In this document: positions 8,772 through 17,421 of the stretch, in pieces | Numbering within the stretch: position 1 is the first letter of the stretch | Layout of the letters: each line of letters starts with the position of its first letter | The notes under the pieces: generated by a model | Database searches by the model: none | What the model was told of the DNA's origin: nothing | Seen by the model: the letters and a program-made list of their open reading frames with translations, nothing else | Assembly: GCA_020344755.1 (NCBI GenBank) | Contig: CP070829.1 | Coordinates: forward strand, 398,001 to 462,000 | Direction of reading: 5' to 3' | DNA length: 64,000 bases | Source: Gemmatimonadales bacterium | GTDB lineage: Bacteria; Gemmatimonadota; Gemmatimonadetes; Longimicrobiales; Gaopeijiaceae | Made by a program: the position numbers and the translations under genes

Positions 8772-9158
8772 TCAGCGGTTGAGGAGGTGCGCGTAGCGGT
8801 CCCGGTGCTCGGCCTCGCCGCCCTGTGCGAGATTGTCCCGGTCGGCCCGCATGAGCCGAAGCGCCTCCCTGGCCTCCTCCGCACGGGCCCGATGGTGCCG
8901 GAGATCGCCCTCGGCCACCACCAGGTCCTTTCGCGCCGCCACGAGCTCGGTGACGTCGGCTTCCGGTGACATCTCCAGGGCTCGTACCCGTTGGAGGAGC
9001 TGGCCCGCCCTCTCCGATGCCTCCCGCGCTTCCTCCTCGTGGTAGCTCTGCCGTTGACGCGCCCTGACCATCCCCTCACGGAGGGCGTGCGACGGACCTA
9101 CCTGTGGGTTGAAGAAGCGCCTCAGGTCGTCCAACAACCACTGGAGGAGCCACCTCAT
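8772..9158 (-). CDS. Coiled-coil protein, partner of the upstream membrane protein
   Basis: About 128 residues, starting at the ATG within an ATGA overlap (9155-9158) with the upstream gene, which decides the start. The N terminus MRWLLQWLLDDLRRFF looks amphipathic and might sit on the membrane. From about residue 30 to the end it is almost all charged heptad-like helix (REGMVRARQRQ ... EEAREASERAG ... ARAEEAREALRLMRADR), i.e. coiled coil. No family is recognised. Translational coupling suggests it acts with the membrane protein encoded just before it. Confidence 0.6.
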   Translation of the reverse strand: MRWLLQWLLDDLRRFFNPQVGPSHALREGMVRARQRQSYHEEEAREASERAGQLLQRVRALEMSPEADVTELVAARKDLVVAEGDLRHHRARAEEAREALRLMRADRDNLAQGGEAEHRDRYAHLLNR

Positions 9159-9628
9159 GGGACCGGGATCCCCAGCTCGGCGAAGACCCTCCCCGGATGC
9201 TCGCAGGTGGTCTTCTCCCGGAGGTCCCGGATCTGGGCGGTGAACCGGCGTCGCACGTTCACCTCCTCCTCCTCCCACCGGGCGTAGCCCGCCAGGATAT
9301 CCACCACCAGGAGGCTGAGGGCGACCATCCCCAACATGCGGGACGCGGTGGTGCCGAGGATCCGGGCAGCGCCACGCCGGCCGGTTGCGAGCGCCATCGC
9401 ACGGAGGATTCGGAACAGCTCCTGGAGCCCCAACACGACCTCACCGGACTGGACCATGCAGAGGAATCCGGAGACGGCCCGGTCCACCGCCCCGCGCTCC
9501 TCCCAGTCGAGGATGAAGTCCAGCCCGAGCAATCCGAGCCAAAACCGGCGACGGGCCAGATCCAACTCCCGGTCGCGCTCCTCCAGGGCGTCTTTGAGGT
9601 CGCGTTTGAGCTGTTCGCAGGCGTCCAT
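9155..9628 (-). CDS. Membrane-associated helical protein, unknown
   Basis: A 157-residue protein. It has a charged N-terminal helix (LKRDLKDALEERDRELDLARRR), an aromatic patch (WLGLLGLDFILDW), and a hydrophobic stretch near residues 95-115 (MLGMVALSLLVVDILAGY) that could cross the membrane. A charged tail follows (EEEEVNVRRRFTAQIRDLREK). I recognise no family. It overlaps the downstream coiled-coil gene as ATGA. Both lie downstream of the macro-domain gene, separated from it by about 100 nt and a possible terminator hairpin. Confidence 0.55.
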   Translation of the reverse strand: MDACEQLKRDLKDALEERDRELDLARRRFWLGLLGLDFILDWEERGAVDRAVSGFLCMVQSGEVVLGLQELFRILRAMALATGRRGAARILGTTASRMLGMVALSLLVVDILAGYARWEEEEVNVRRRFTAQIRDLREKTTCEHPGRVFAELGIPVP

Positions 9629-9698
9629 GGTCTCCGGTTGCCACCGGGATGGAAGGAGGGGGGTTCTCTAGGAATAGTGACAATCCCCCCGGGATTCA

Positions 9699-9725
9699 GC
9701 CAGAGCCTTGAGCGAGGGCCCTGGC
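9699..9725 (-). terminator. Possible terminator hairpin after the macro-domain gene
   Basis: Inverted repeat with arms 9699-9707 and 9717-9725 (nine pairs, one of them G-U) and a nine-base loop, just downstream of the macro-domain stop on the minus strand. There is no clear run of T after it, so termination is only a possibility. Confidence 0.35.
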
Positions 9726-9732
9726 CACACCG

Positions 9733-10248
9733 TCACTCCACCACCGACACGCCGGCGGACCGGTAGGCCGCCAGGACCTCGGGGCTGAAGCAGCAGAATG
9801 CGACCTCGGGCGAATTCGGCTCCAGAGCGAGCTCGTCCCGCACCGCGGCCACGGCGACCGCGGTGGCCGCCCCCAATGGGTAACCGTAGATGCCCGTGCT
9901 GATGGCTGGGAAGGCCACGGTCCTGGCACCGACCTCGCGGGCCCGCTGCAGAGCAGAGCGATACGCGGAAGCCAGCTCCTCCTCCTCACCCTGCCCACCA
10001 CCGCGCCACACAGGCCCCACCGCATGAATGACCCACCGTGCCGGGAGGTCGAATCCCGGTGTGACCCGGGCTTCTCCGGTGGGACAACCTCCGAGTTCCC
10101 GGCAGGCTCGCGCGAGCTCCGGCCCCGCGGCCGCATGGATAGCTCCGCAGACGCCTCCCCCTGGGGCGAGATTCGAATTCGCGGCGTTCACGATGGCATC
10201 CACGGACAGTCCCGTGATGTCCCCCAGCACGGCCGTCACGGTGGGCAC
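9733..10248 (-). CDS. Macro-domain (ADP-ribose-binding) protein
   Basis: A single-domain macro protein of about 171 residues. It shows the ADP-ribose-binding blocks GDITGLSVDAIVNAANS (Asp and Asn of the active site), the glycine loop GGGVCGAIHAAAG, AVGPVW, and the phosphate loop AISTGIYGYP. The pattern is that of MacroD/YmdB-type O-acetyl-ADP-ribose deacetylases or mono-ADP-ribosyl hydrolases. I place the start at the GTG at 10248, one base after the stop of the upstream hydrolase gene, because it gives the usual length. The two genes are probably translated in tandem. Role: removal of ADP-ribose from proteins or metabolites in the cytoplasm. Confidence 0.9.
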   Translation of the reverse strand: MPTVTAVLGDITGLSVDAIVNAANSNLAPGGGVCGAIHAAAGPELARACRELGGCPTGEARVTPGFDLPARWVIHAVGPVWRGGGQGEEEELASAYRSALQRAREVGARTVAFPAISTGIYGYPLGAATAVAVAAVRDELALEPNSPEVAFCCFSPEVLAAYRSAGVSVVE

Positions 10249-10249
10249 G

Positions 10250-11296
10250 TCAACGCCCCTCCAGGAAGCGACGGATCTCCCGGAGGAAGGCCTCGGGCTG
10301 CTCCATGAATGCGAAGTGGCCCGCGTCGCGGATCCGCACCAGCCGCACATCCTCCAGACTCCGGATCAGGGCCTCGCCCCCGACGTCGACGCCCGGCTCC
10401 TCCGCTCCGTAGACCAGGAGGGTAGGCACTCCAAATCCCTCCAGCTGCTCCTGGAGGTCGAAGCCCGCGAGTTCGGGCCCCATGACGCCGAGTTGACGAC
10501 TGCGTTCCAGGTAATCGGGGGGCACGTAGATCGAGAGTCGGTCGGCGGACTCCGGATCATGGAACTGGAGCCGGAACGCGTGCCGGAGCAGGGCCTCGAT
10601 GGCTTCGGGTTCTCCCGTCGCCACTCCGGGGGCCTCCCTCAGCCTCCTGGCCTCTTGGGAGTGCGCCGGCGGCACGTCCTCCAGCAGGCGCGCCTGCTCC
10701 TCCCGCTGCAGGGAGGCGCTGGGCGCGGTGGGGCTGACCAGCACCAGGGACGCCAACCGGTCCGGGTACTGGAGCCCATAGTGGAGGGCCAGGAAGCCGC
10801 CCCAGGAGTGGGCCAGGAGAGTGATTCTCTCCAGCCCGAGGGTCTGACGGAGGACCTCCATGTCCGCCACGAACGCCTCCACGCTCACGCTCGTCGAGTC
10901 GACGTGCCCCGCGGAGCGCCCCGAGAGTCGCTGATCGAAGAACACCAGGGTCCGATCGTCCCCCAGGGGTGCCAGGTAGGGGAGGAGATACCCGTGGTCC
11001 AGGAGAGGACCGCCGTGGACCACCAGGACTGGAGGCCCCGACCCCATGGTCTTCACGAAGAGCTCGGTTCCGTTCACGGGCAGGAGGCCTTCGGAGAAAT
11101 CGTCCGGCGCTCCCCGGGTCTGAACTTCGGGATCGGAGGGGTCTTCCGGCCCCTCCCGGGTCTGGGATCCGGGAGGAGCTTCCCCCCCGGCACAGGCAGC
11201 CCCCAGGACCGCAGCTGCGAGCAATCCGGCCCGTGCCCGGAGCGGTGCCGGCACACCGCGGACCTGGACCGCCCCGTCCATCCTCCTGGTTGTCAT
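10250..11296 (-). CDS. Exported alpha/beta hydrolase, proline iminopeptidase-like
   Basis: The start at 11296 has GGGAG seven bases upstream; the second in-frame ATG at 11281 also follows an AGGAGG but with no spacing. The signal-like segment RAGLLAAAVLGAAC suggests a lipoprotein, although the lipobox is imperfect. The mature domain shows VVHGGPLLDHGYL (oxyanion), DQRLSGRS, the nucleophile AHSWGG, an acid near YGAEEPG and the His in DAGHFAFME. The order HGGP, DQRG-like and G-x-S-WGG is characteristic of proline iminopeptidases and related esterases. It is followed after one base by the macro-domain gene. The substrate is unknown. Confidence 0.8.
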   Translation of the reverse strand: MTTRRMDGAVQVRGVPAPLRARAGLLAAAVLGAACAGGEAPPGSQTREGPEDPSDPEVQTRGAPDDFSEGLLPVNGTELFVKTMGSGPPVLVVHGGPLLDHGYLLPYLAPLGDDRTLVFFDQRLSGRSAGHVDSTSVSVEAFVADMEVLRQTLGLERITLLAHSWGGFLALHYGLQYPDRLASLVLVSPTAPSASLQREEQARLLEDVPPAHSQEARRLREAPGVATGEPEAIEALLRHAFRLQFHDPESADRLSIYVPPDYLERSRQLGVMGPELAGFDLQEQLEGFGVPTLLVYGAEEPGVDVGGEALIRSLEDVRLVRIRDAGHFAFMEQPEAFLREIRRFLEGR

Positions 11297-11444
11297 CCAA
11301 ACGCTCCCAATTGCTGTTCGTCCTGGCCTTTGGAGCCCTTCGACTGCATCGCCCCGGTCATCATGCCCTCCCGCTCCACTTCCCCAAACTCGTTCCAGGA
11401 ACGCCACCGCGCATCACGACCCCACCGAAGCCCCATCTCCACTC

Positions 11445-11481
11445 CGTAACCAACCCGTCACGTCGTAACGATTCTGTTACA
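11445..11481 (+). promoter_or_regulatory. Pho-box-like repeats before the porin gene
   Basis: Four GTAAC/GTCAC/GTAAC/GTTAC units begin at 11446, 11457, 11465 and 11476: two pairs each spaced 11 bp, the pairs offset by 8. The last unit CTGTTACA is close to the enterobacterial PhoB half-site CTGTCAT. A candidate -10 (TGGAAT, 11491-11496) begins 9 nt after the last 7-mer, the same geometry as at pstS. Confidence 0.75.
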
Positions 11482-11565
11482 GTTCCGTCTTGGAATCACC
11501 TTCTTCCGGGTGCACGTTCCTTCCCGTGAACACAACTCACTCGCCCGCATCCGGAAGGATCTGAC

Positions 11566-12618
11566 ATGAATCGAGTGCTTCTGGTCCTCGCGCTCCTGGT
11601 AGCCTTCATTCCCGCCGACGCCCTCCAGGCGCAGGCCGAAATCTCGGCCCGGGGCGCGACCCTCAGAATGGGGGGCCGTCTCCACGCCCAGTTCCAGTCC
11701 TCCTCGGTGGAGGACACCGAGGCCGACTTCTTCTTCCGCCGGGCTCGGCTCATCGCCGACGTCACCGTGACGGACTTCTGGTCCGGCCGGGTGCAGGCGG
11801 ACTTCGCCGGTGGTGGCGCCTCCCTCCAGGACGCGTACGTGCGGATGAACTTCGCCGACAACTTCCGGGTCTCCATGGGGCAGTTCAAGCGAGCCTTCGA
11901 CCTCTTCGAGCTCTCCAGTTCCACCGAACTGAGCATCATTGAGCGGGACGGCCGGGTGGCCGGCGTGAGCGCCTGTACCGGCGTCGGTCGGGTCTGCTCC
12001 TACGGCCGTTTCATCAGCCGCCTGGCCCTGGGAGGCCGGGACCAGGGGGTCCGGGTGGAGACCGGTTTCGGACAGTTCTCCTTCCTGGGGACCATCACCA
12101 ACGGCGCCGGAGCCAACTCGTCGGACGAAAACGACCAGAAGTCCCTCTCCGGGCGGCTCACCTTCCAGGCCACGGACGACATCGCCGTGTCGGCGCAGTT
12201 CGCCCGGCACGACTTCGTCAACGGGCTCGAGGACGACTACGCCAACGCTTGGGCCGTGGACGGGGAGTACGGCGGCTTCCGGGACGGCCTGCACGTCCAG
12301 GCTGCGCTGACGGGCGGGGACAACTGGCGCATCCTCGACGGAGAGGGTGACCCCTCGACCTTCATGGCCTGGCAGGCCGTGGGAAGCTGGTATCTCCCGC
12401 TCTCCACTGAGCGGTTCGTGGCGTGGGAGCCGCTCTTCCGCATCAGTTCCGGGGACCCGAACACCGACGTGGACGACGATGCCGGGCTGATCTTCACCCC
12501 CGGGGTCATGCTCTACGTCCAGGGTCGAAACAAGGTGGGATTCAACGTGGACTTCTGGAGCCCCGAGACCGGGGATTCCGAGTGGAGCCTGAAGTTTCAG
12601 AGCTTCCTCTACTTCTGA
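11566..12618 (+). CDS. Phosphate-selective porin OprP/OprO family
   Basis: A 350-residue outer-membrane beta-barrel with a Sec signal (MNRVLLVLALLVAFIPADALQAQA). The mature start (ISARGATLRMGGRLHAQFQ), the FFFRRARL block, GRVQADFAG, DAYVRMNF and GQFKRAFDLFEL, and the aromatic C terminus LKFQSFLYF are typical of porin_O_P (PF07396). Family members form anion or polyphosphate/phosphate channels. The setting supports this: Pho-box-like repeats lie upstream and the pst operon lies downstream. A strong terminator follows, so it is its own transcription unit. Specific phosphate selectivity is inferred from context, not from residues. Confidence 0.88.
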   Translation: MNRVLLVLALLVAFIPADALQAQAEISARGATLRMGGRLHAQFQSSSVEDTEADFFFRRARLIADVTVTDFWSGRVQADFAGGGASLQDAYVRMNFADNFRVSMGQFKRAFDLFELSSSTELSIIERDGRVAGVSACTGVGRVCSYGRFISRLALGGRDQGVRVETGFGQFSFLGTITNGAGANSSDENDQKSLSGRLTFQATDDIAVSAQFARHDFVNGLEDDYANAWAVDGEYGGFRDGLHVQAALTGGDNWRILDGEGDPSTFMAWQAVGSWYLPLSTERFVAWEPLFRISSGDPNTDVDDDAGLIFTPGVMLYVQGRNKVGFNVDFWSPETGDSEWSLKFQSFLYF

Positions 12619-12662
12619 TTGGATTTCGGTCTTCCCGACGCCAGATGTAGTCGGATCCTCGA

Positions 12663-12695
12663 GGGGGGTGCAGCGCGTGGCTGCGCCCCCCTTAT
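12663..12695 (+). terminator. Rho-independent terminator after the porin gene
   Basis: A 12-bp stem (arms 12663-12674 and 12680-12691, one G-U pair) with a five-base loop, followed by TTATCTTC. It separates the porin from the sensor kinase gene. Confidence 0.85.
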
Positions 12696-12744
12696 CTTCG
12701 ATGCATCCTCACCATCCGAGTGACCGAGTAGAGGACCGGGCCAG

Positions 12745-14484
12745 ATGCGGTTGAGAATCCACCACGCCCTCTTCATGGGCTTCGCCGGGACCATTGCCGC
12801 CGTCGTCCTCCTTCTCGCCTTCCTCGTTGGAAACCGCGTCCGCGCAGAGATGCGGGACACCTTCGAGAGTGAGATGGGGCGGCAGCTGAACCTCACCGGC
12901 GTCATCCTGTCCCGGGTGCAGCCGGATGGACTGCAAGCGGCGGTTGACTCGGTAGCCCGGGAGATGGGACACCGTGTCTCCGTCATCGCCCTGGACGGGG
13001 AGGTGCTTGCCGACTCGGAGGTGGCACCCGCCGACCTCGCGGGAGTGGACAACCATGCCACCCGCCCCGAGGTGAGGCAGGCCCTCTCCGGAACGCGGGG
13101 GTTCGCCACGCGCACCAGCGCCACGGTGAACGACCCCTTCCTCTATGGCGCCCAGTTCGCGGAGGTGGGCGGCCAGGAGATCGTCCTGCGCATCGCAGCC
13201 CCCCTCGATCGGATCGACGTCGCCGTGGAGCGCCTCCGGGGACGCATCATCCTCACCGGGGTGGTGGCCATGGTGCCGGCGCTGGTGCTGGCCTGGATCC
13301 TGGCCCTCCTCCTCGCGAGCCCGATGGCGAAGCTGGCCGATCAGGCCCGTCTCCTGGCCGCCGGCAACCTGGAGCTCCGGGTCCCCACCGGCCGCCGAGT
13401 CGCCGAGCTGGAGAACCTGGCCAGCGCCTTCAACCGGTTGGGAGAAGAGCTCCAGGGCCGCATGACCGAGCTGGCAGGAGAGAGGGACGAGATTCAGGCG
13501 CTCATCGACTCCCTCGACCAGGGGCTCCTCGCCCTGGACCCCGACGCCCGGTTCGTGCGCTGGAACCGGACCGCCGTCCAGTTGCTCGCCCTGCCCGAGG
13601 GACTTCGTCCCTTCACCCCGGCCACTGCCCTGGTCCGGCACGAAGGGCTCCGTGAGGTGCTTCTCGCCGCCGCCGAGGGCCGAGAGGTCACGCAGGAGGT
13701 TCACCTGCACGATCGGGAGTTGGTCGTCACGACCCACCCCCTGTCGGGTGGAGGCGGGGCAGCGGGAATCCTGGACGTGTCCGAGATTCGGCGGCTTGAG
13801 CAGGTCCGGAAGGACTTCGTGGCCAACGCCTCCCACGAATTGAAGACCCCCCTCACCTCTTTGCGGGGGTACGCCGAGACCCTCCTGGAGGAGGATCCGG
13901 GTGCCGAGATTCGGCGCACCTTTCTGACCTCCATCCTGAACAACACGGTGCGCCTTCAGAACTTGGTGGACGACCTCCTGGACCTTTCCCGGCTCGACTC
14001 GGGCGGATGGGTCGCAGACACCCGCCAGCTCGAGGTGGGTCGGATTGCCCGGGAGGCCTTCGATCCCTTCCGGGACGAAGCTGAGGCGGGGAACCGGTCC
14101 TTCGAGGTGGAGGGATCGGCGCAGGCGGTGGCCGATCCCGCCGGATTGATCCAGGTCTTCCGTAACCTCTACGAGAACGCCCTTCGGCACACCGATCCCG
14201 GTGGATCGGTCCAGGTGGTCATCCGCGAAGAGCCGGAGACGGTGCACGTGGCCGTCTCGGACGACGGCGAGGGGATCCCCCAGAAGTCCCTGCCACGCAT
14301 CTTCGAGCGCTTCTATCGGGCCGACTCCTCCCGGGACAGGGACCAGGGTGGGACGGGCCTCGGCCTCGCCATCGTGCGGCACCTGGTACAGAGCATGGGA
14401 GGCACGGTCTGGGCCGAGAGCGAGCTCAGCGGGGGCACGACCGTGAACTTCACCCTGCCCCGGCACGTCTCTGACGAACAATGA
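12745..14484 (+). CDS. phoR: PhoR-like sensor histidine kinase
   Basis: A 579-residue membrane kinase. It has TM1 at about residues 8-28, a periplasmic region of about 135 residues, TM2 at about 168-190, a HAMP linker, and a PAS-like region from about 245 (IDSLDQGLLALDPDARFVRWN). The HisKA box is VANASHELKTPLTSL with phospho-acceptor His364. The HATPase_c has N box NLYENALRHTDPGG, G1 DDGEGIP, F box FERFYR and G2 GGTGLGLAI. Phosphate-sensing PhoR is the best reading because pstSCAB-phoU follows directly. Oddly, no response regulator gene (phoB/phoP) is adjacent or in the window. Its large periplasmic domain is longer than in enterobacterial PhoR. Confidence 0.85.
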   Translation: MRLRIHHALFMGFAGTIAAVVLLLAFLVGNRVRAEMRDTFESEMGRQLNLTGVILSRVQPDGLQAAVDSVAREMGHRVSVIALDGEVLADSEVAPADLAGVDNHATRPEVRQALSGTRGFATRTSATVNDPFLYGAQFAEVGGQEIVLRIAAPLDRIDVAVERLRGRIILTGVVAMVPALVLAWILALLLASPMAKLADQARLLAAGNLELRVPTGRRVAELENLASAFNRLGEELQGRMTELAGERDEIQALIDSLDQGLLALDPDARFVRWNRTAVQLLALPEGLRPFTPATALVRHEGLREVLLAAAEGREVTQEVHLHDRELVVTTHPLSGGGGAAGILDVSEIRRLEQVRKDFVANASHELKTPLTSLRGYAETLLEEDPGAEIRRTFLTSILNNTVRLQNLVDDLLDLSRLDSGGWVADTRQLEVGRIAREAFDPFRDEAEAGNRSFEVEGSAQAVADPAGLIQVFRNLYENALRHTDPGGSVQVVIREEPETVHVAVSDDGEGIPQKSLPRIFERFYRADSSRDRDQGGTGLGLAIVRHLVQSMGGTVWAESELSGGTTVNFTLPRHVSDEQ

Positions 14485-14505
14485 CCGTGTTGCACTGCGG
14501 CAGTG

Positions 14506-14545
14506 TGTTACCGGTCCGTTACAGGGCGATTACAGAACGGTACCA
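14506..14545 (+). promoter_or_regulatory. Pho-box array before pstS
   Basis: Four 7-mers (TGTTACC, CGTTACA, GATTACA, CGGTACC) start at 14506, 14517, 14528 and 14539, an exact 11-bp period like the PhoB box of other bacteria. A candidate -10 (TAACGT, 14555-14560) begins 9 nt downstream. This implies phosphate-starvation control of pstSCAB-phoU by a PhoB-type regulator. Confidence 0.85.
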
Positions 14546-14615
14546 GCCCTCTTCTAACGTTGGGTACTCGGACGTTCCGTCCGGCCTTGGTTGCCCAACT
14601 CAGGAGAACAGTCAA

Positions 14616-15572
14616 GTGGAGATTCGTTTGAGCCGGCTCGGTGCGGCCGCGGTGGCCCTCGCCTTCCTTTCCGCCTGCGGTGGCGGCGAACCCGAAGGAG
14701 CCGCATCCGGCGCTGCAAAGCTCACCGGGTCCATCGAGATCGACGGCTCCAGCACCGTCTTCCCCGTGGCGGCGGCCGTGGCCGAGGAGTTCCAGATCGC
14801 GAACCCCGACACCCGTGTCACCGTGGCCTACTCCGGAACGGGCGGGGGCTTCCAGCGATTCTGCGCTGGCGAGACGGACCTGTCCAACGCCTCCCGGCCC
14901 ATACGCGACTCCGAGGCCCAGGCGTGTCATGATGCCGGGGTGGAGTTCACCGAGCTCAACGTGGGCTGGGATGGTCTCTCCGTCCTGGCCAACCCGGAGA
15001 ACGAGTTCCTGCAGTGCCTGACGGTGGAGGAGCTCAATCGGATCTGGGAGCCCAATTCCACCGTGGTCACCTGGCGGGACGTTCGCGACGAGTGGCCGGC
15101 AGAGGAAATCCGCCTCTACGGACCCGGCACCGACTCGGGAACCTTCGACTACTTCACCGAGACCATCAACGGTGAGGGAGGCGCTTCCCGGGCCGATTAC
15201 CAGGCCTCCGAGGACGACAACATCCTGGTGCAGGGAATCGCAGGGGATACCTACTCCCTCGGGTACTTCGGGTACGCCTACTATGCGGAGAACTCGGACA
15301 TCCTGAAGCTGGTGGCGGTGGACGGGGGTGAAGGGTGCATCCTGCCCTCCGATGCGACCATCCAGGACGGAAGCTACGCCCCGCTCTCGCGACCCCTGTA
15401 CGTCTACGTCAGGCACTCCGCCCTGACGCGTCCGGAGGTTCGGGCCTACGTGGACTTCATGCTGGAGAACGCCCCGGCGATCGTCCCCTCCACCGGGTAC
15501 AGCGCGCTCTCCACCGAGCAGTACGCAGAGCAGATGCAGGCCATCGCCGAGGCCGCCGGTGGCGCAGACTGA
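14616..15572 (+). CDS. pstS: Phosphate ABC transporter substrate-binding lipoprotein PstS
   Basis: Periplasmic phosphate-binding protein of the Pst importer. The GTG at 14616 follows AGGAGA by 8 nt and gives a lipoprotein signal [17 protein letters not shown] (lipobox LSAC). Phosphate-binding blocks are visible: [10 protein letters not shown] near the mature N terminus, [25 protein letters not shown], and [12 protein letters not shown]. The protein matches the PstS/SphX lineage that ends in a region such as [16 protein letters not shown]. Longer in-frame starts upstream would run through the Pho-box array and are rejected. The stop overlaps pstC by 14 nt. Confidence 0.95.
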   Translation: MEIRLSRLGAAAVALAFLSACGGGEPEGAASGAAKLTGSIEIDGSSTVFPVAAAVAEEFQIANPDTRVTVAYSGTGGGFQRFCAGETDLSNASRPIRDSEAQACHDAGVEFTELNVGWDGLSVLANPENEFLQCLTVEELNRIWEPNSTVVTWRDVRDEWPAEEIRLYGPGTDSGTFDYFTETINGEGGASRADYQASEDDNILVQGIAGDTYSLGYFGYAYYAENSDILKLVAVDGGEGCILPSDATIQDGSYAPLSRPLYVYVRHSALTRPEVRAYVDFMLENAPAIVPSTGYSALSTEQYAEQMQAIAEAAGGAD

Positions 15573-16539
15573 GCCGGCTCTCGGCCGACCTCACGATTAT
15601 CGTTCGGGTCCCGCGGGGCCGGCGGCCATCGCTGGCCCTGCGGCGCTCTCGTCGCGGAAGAACCGGGCCCTGAAGGAGCGGCTCATCGGAGCCGTTCTCT
15701 TCGTCTGCGCCGCCATTTCCACCCTGGTCACGGTGGGGATCGTGGCGGTGCTCCTGGGAGAGAGCCTGCTCTTCTTCCGCGAGGTCTCCCCTGTGGACTT
15801 CCTCACGGACACTCGGTGGACGCCCCTCTTCCAGGATCCCCATTTCGGGATCCTCCCCCTTGCCGCCGGGTCGTTCCTGGTCGCCGCCGGGGCGGCAGCC
15901 ATCGCCATCCCCGTGGGTCTCTTCAGCGCCATCTTCCTCAGCGAGTACGCAGGCGAGCGCCTTCGCGGCATCCTCAAGCCGCTCCTGGAGATCCTCGCGG
16001 GGATCCCCACCGTCGTCTACGGCTACTTCGCCCTCACCTTCATCACCCCCCTCCTCCGGGTCTTCTTCCCGTCCACCGACATCTTCAACGCCGCGGCAGG
16101 GGCGATCGTGGTGGGAATCATGATCATTCCGACGGTGGCATCGCTCTCCGAGGACGCCCTTCGAGCCGTGCCCGATGCCCTCCGGGAAGGGGCGTACGGG
16201 TTGGGCGCCACGAAGATGGAGGTCTCCACCCGGGTGGTGGTGCCGGGTGCCCTCTCCGGGATCATCGCCTCCTTCATCCTGGGGATCTCCAGGGCCATCG
16301 GGGAGACCATGGCGGTCACCATCGCCTCGGGGAACATGCCGAACCTGACCCTGAATCCCCTGGAGTCCATCCAGACGATGACGGCCTACATCGTCCAGGT
16401 CTCCAAGGGGGACACCCCCCACGGCACCGTGGAGTACCAGACCCTCTTTGCCGTTGGCCTGACCCTCTTCGTTATCACCCTCCTCATGAACATCCTCAGC
16501 CAGTGGGTGCTGGCCCGTTTCCGGGAGGAGTACGAGTGA
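15559..16539 (+). CDS. pstC: Phosphate ABC transporter permease PstC
   Basis: Inner-membrane permease with about six spans. It starts at GTG 15559 inside the end of pstS; the polar N-terminal 30 residues precede the first span ([25 protein letters not shown]). The binding-protein-dependent transport loop is [26 protein letters not shown], the EAA motif that contacts PstB. The segment [16 protein letters not shown] is typical of PstC. The 326-residue length is normal. Its stop overlaps the pstA start as GTGA (16536-16539). Confidence 0.95.
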   Translation: MAQTEPALGRPHDYRSGPAGPAAIAGPAALSSRKNRALKERLIGAVLFVCAAISTLVTVGIVAVLLGESLLFFREVSPVDFLTDTRWTPLFQDPHFGILPLAAGSFLVAAGAAAIAIPVGLFSAIFLSEYAGERLRGILKPLLEILAGIPTVVYGYFALTFITPLLRVFFPSTDIFNAAAGAIVVGIMIIPTVASLSEDALRAVPDALREGAYGLGATKMEVSTRVVVPGALSGIIASFILGISRAIGETMAVTIASGNMPNLTLNPLESIQTMTAYIVQVSKGDTPHGTVEYQTLFAVGLTLFVITLLMNILSQWVLARFREEYE

Positions 16540-17417
16540 CTCCGAAGCCCCTGGGCGGACCGCCGTCGGCCTTCGAGCGCCGCCGTCATCGGAAGGCCGC
16601 GATCTTCGCTGGCCTGGGACTTCTGGCTACCCTCGTGGGAGTCGTGGCGCTGGCCGTCCTCCTGGTGGACGTCACCATGGACGGAATCTCCGCCGTGGAC
16701 GTCGACTTCATCAACTCCTTCGCATCCCGCATTCCGGAGCGCGCCGGGATCAAGGCCGCCCTCTACGGCTCCGTCTGGATCCTGGCACTCACGGCCGCCG
16801 TGGCTTTCCCCCTCTCGGTGGCGGCGGCGATCTACCTCGAGGAGTATGCCGCCAAGAACTGGCTCACCCGCCTGATCCAGCTGAACATCGCGAACCTCGC
16901 CGGTGTCCCCTCCATCGTGTACGGGATCCTTGGGCTGACCGTCTTCGTTCGGGCGTTTTCCCTCGAGCGTAGCATCATCTCGGGTGCGTTGACTCTGTCG
17001 ATCCTGATCCTCCCGGTGATCGTCATGGCCGCGCAGGAGGCGATCCGAGCGGTTCCCAACTCCATTCGGGAGGCTGCCTACGGACTGGGTGCCACCCGCT
17101 GGCAGGTGGTGCGCCAGCAGGTTCTGCCCATGGCCATGCCGGGCATCCTCACCGGGACGATCCTGGCCCTCTCCCGGGCGGTGGGAGAGACCGCACCCCT
17201 GATCATGGTGGGGGCGGTGGGCTTCCTGGCCTTCACACCCTCTGGGCTCGGCGACCGCTTCACGGTGCTCCCCCTCCAGATCTACGACTGGATCTCCCGG
17301 CCCCAGGACGAGTTCCATGCCCTGGCCGCGGGCGGCATCATCGTCCTCCTCCTCCTGCTTCTCACCATGAACGCGACCGCCATCTTCCTCAGGAACCGTT
17401 TTCGGAAGCGGCTCTGA
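16536..17417 (+). CDS. pstA: Phosphate ABC transporter permease PstA
   Basis: Second permease subunit, 293 residues, starting at the GTG of a GTGA overlap with pstC; this start decides against a much longer in-frame opening that runs back through pstC. Six membrane spans are visible, with the PstA block [18 protein letters not shown] and the EAA loop [26 protein letters not shown]. The following [16 protein letters not shown] is also family-typical. It pairs with PstC to form the channel. pstB begins 4 nt after its stop. Confidence 0.95.
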   Translation: MTPKPLGGPPSAFERRRHRKAAIFAGLGLLATLVGVVALAVLLVDVTMDGISAVDVDFINSFASRIPERAGIKAALYGSVWILALTAAVAFPLSVAAAIYLEEYAAKNWLTRLIQLNIANLAGVPSIVYGILGLTVFVRAFSLERSIISGALTLSILILPVIVMAAQEAIRAVPNSIREAAYGLGATRWQVVRQQVLPMAMPGILTGTILALSRAVGETAPLIMVGAVGFLAFTPSGLGDRFTVLPLQIYDWISRPQDEFHALAAGGIIVLLLLLLTMNATAIFLRNRFRKRL

Positions 17418-17421
17418 ACCC

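Noticed and set aside
12709-14481. Minus-strand frame opposite the sensor kinase gene
   Set aside because: It is fully antisense to a gene with all kinase boxes and its product shows no recognisable domain.
14481-14615. Longer in-frame start for pstS
   Set aside because: It would place the Pho-box repeats inside the coding region, and lacks a ribosome site; the GTG at 14616 has AGGAGA and leads into a proper lipoprotein signal.
15816-16535. Upstream extension of pstA through pstC
   Set aside because: The translated extension is a shifted-frame copy of pstC with no protein character; the GTGA overlap at 16536 marks the start.
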